Part shown: in pieces, positions 5,465 through 5,564 of the stretch
How the letters are laid out: every line of letters begins with the position of its first letter
Position numbering within the stretch: position 1 is the stretch's first letter
Source of the DNA: Elusimicrobia bacterium HGW-Elusimicrobia-2
GTDB lineage: Bacteria > CG03
Direction: 5' to 3'
DNA length: 5,564 bases
Assembly: GCA_002841685.1 (NCBI GenBank)
Contig: PHAM01000087.1
Span: 1 to 5,564 of the forward strand
Program-made: the position numbers and the translations under genes
The notes under the pieces: generated by a model
Database searches by the model: none
What the model was told of the DNA's origin: nothing
Seen by the model: the letters and a program-made list of their open reading frames with translations, nothing else

Positions 5465-5564
5465 AGTGGGAATAGGAAGGGACATCGTGACCCCCCTGGG
5501 AAGAAATATAGGTTTATCAGGTTGATTTGTTTTGGGGAAGAATATGAAAAGAAGATAAGGATTA
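5465..5564. other. Non-coding right end, no feature seen
   Basis: I see no credible gene here. A plus-strand ATG near the end (in GAATATGAAAAG) meets TAA after four codons. The stretch may belong to the intergenic space between nikR and an upstream or divergent gene outside the window. Confidence 0.4.

Overview
The window looks like chromosomal DNA from an anaerobic, Gram-negative-type (diderm) bacterium of moderate GC content. The diderm inference rests on a secreted beta-barrel protein that ends in Phe. The anaerobe inference rests on two oxygen-sensitive radical-SAM maturases. An imperfect palindrome of the 'GTCATTtCGAGCG...AGAATGACA' type near the left end belongs to a kind of dispersed repeat found in many environmental genomes, such as Deltaproteobacteria, Elusimicrobiota and Omnitrophota. 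I cannot fix the phylum from sequence alone.

All intact genes lie on the minus strand, so transcription runs right to left. Positions 5411-5564 are the nikR upstream region, with a probable promoter and a small palindrome. nikR (4997-5410) encodes a nickel-responsive ribbon-helix-helix regulator with all four nickel ligands. The short gap 4925-4996 holds a consensus -35 box and a perfect 9-bp inverted repeat with 22-bp centre-to-centre spacing, which is a NikR-type operator. Downstream come a porin-like outer-membrane protein, two short membrane proteins of unknown function (128 and 98 aa), a HydG-like radical-SAM enzyme and a HydE-like radical-SAM enzyme. The HydE-like protein carries a complete HypC-type chaperone domain at its N terminus. 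The four downstream genes are tightly packed (a 1-nt TAATG overlap, then 14-nt and 12-nt gaps). This suggests one operon under nickel control, broken only by an 81-nt gap after the porin.

Positions 1-414 contain no intact gene apart from the first codons of a minus-strand gene leaving at the left edge. They hold that gene's ribosome-binding site and -10 box, the palindromic repeat, and the C-terminal remnant of a DUF1016/YhcG-type nuclease on the plus strand.

The main point of interest is that HydG and HydE homologues, normally [FeFe]-hydrogenase H-cluster maturases, sit in a nickel-regulated locus with an outer-membrane porin and two unknown membrane proteins. No hydrogenase and no HydF is visible. 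The HydG-like protein has lost one Cys of its C-terminal CX2CX22C cluster motif, and the HydE-like protein is fused to HypC, a [NiFe]-hydrogenase Fe(CO)(CN) carrier. Together they could form a nickel-dependent or nickel-sparing pathway that makes or delivers an Fe- or Ni-containing cofactor or metallophore. That role is inference.
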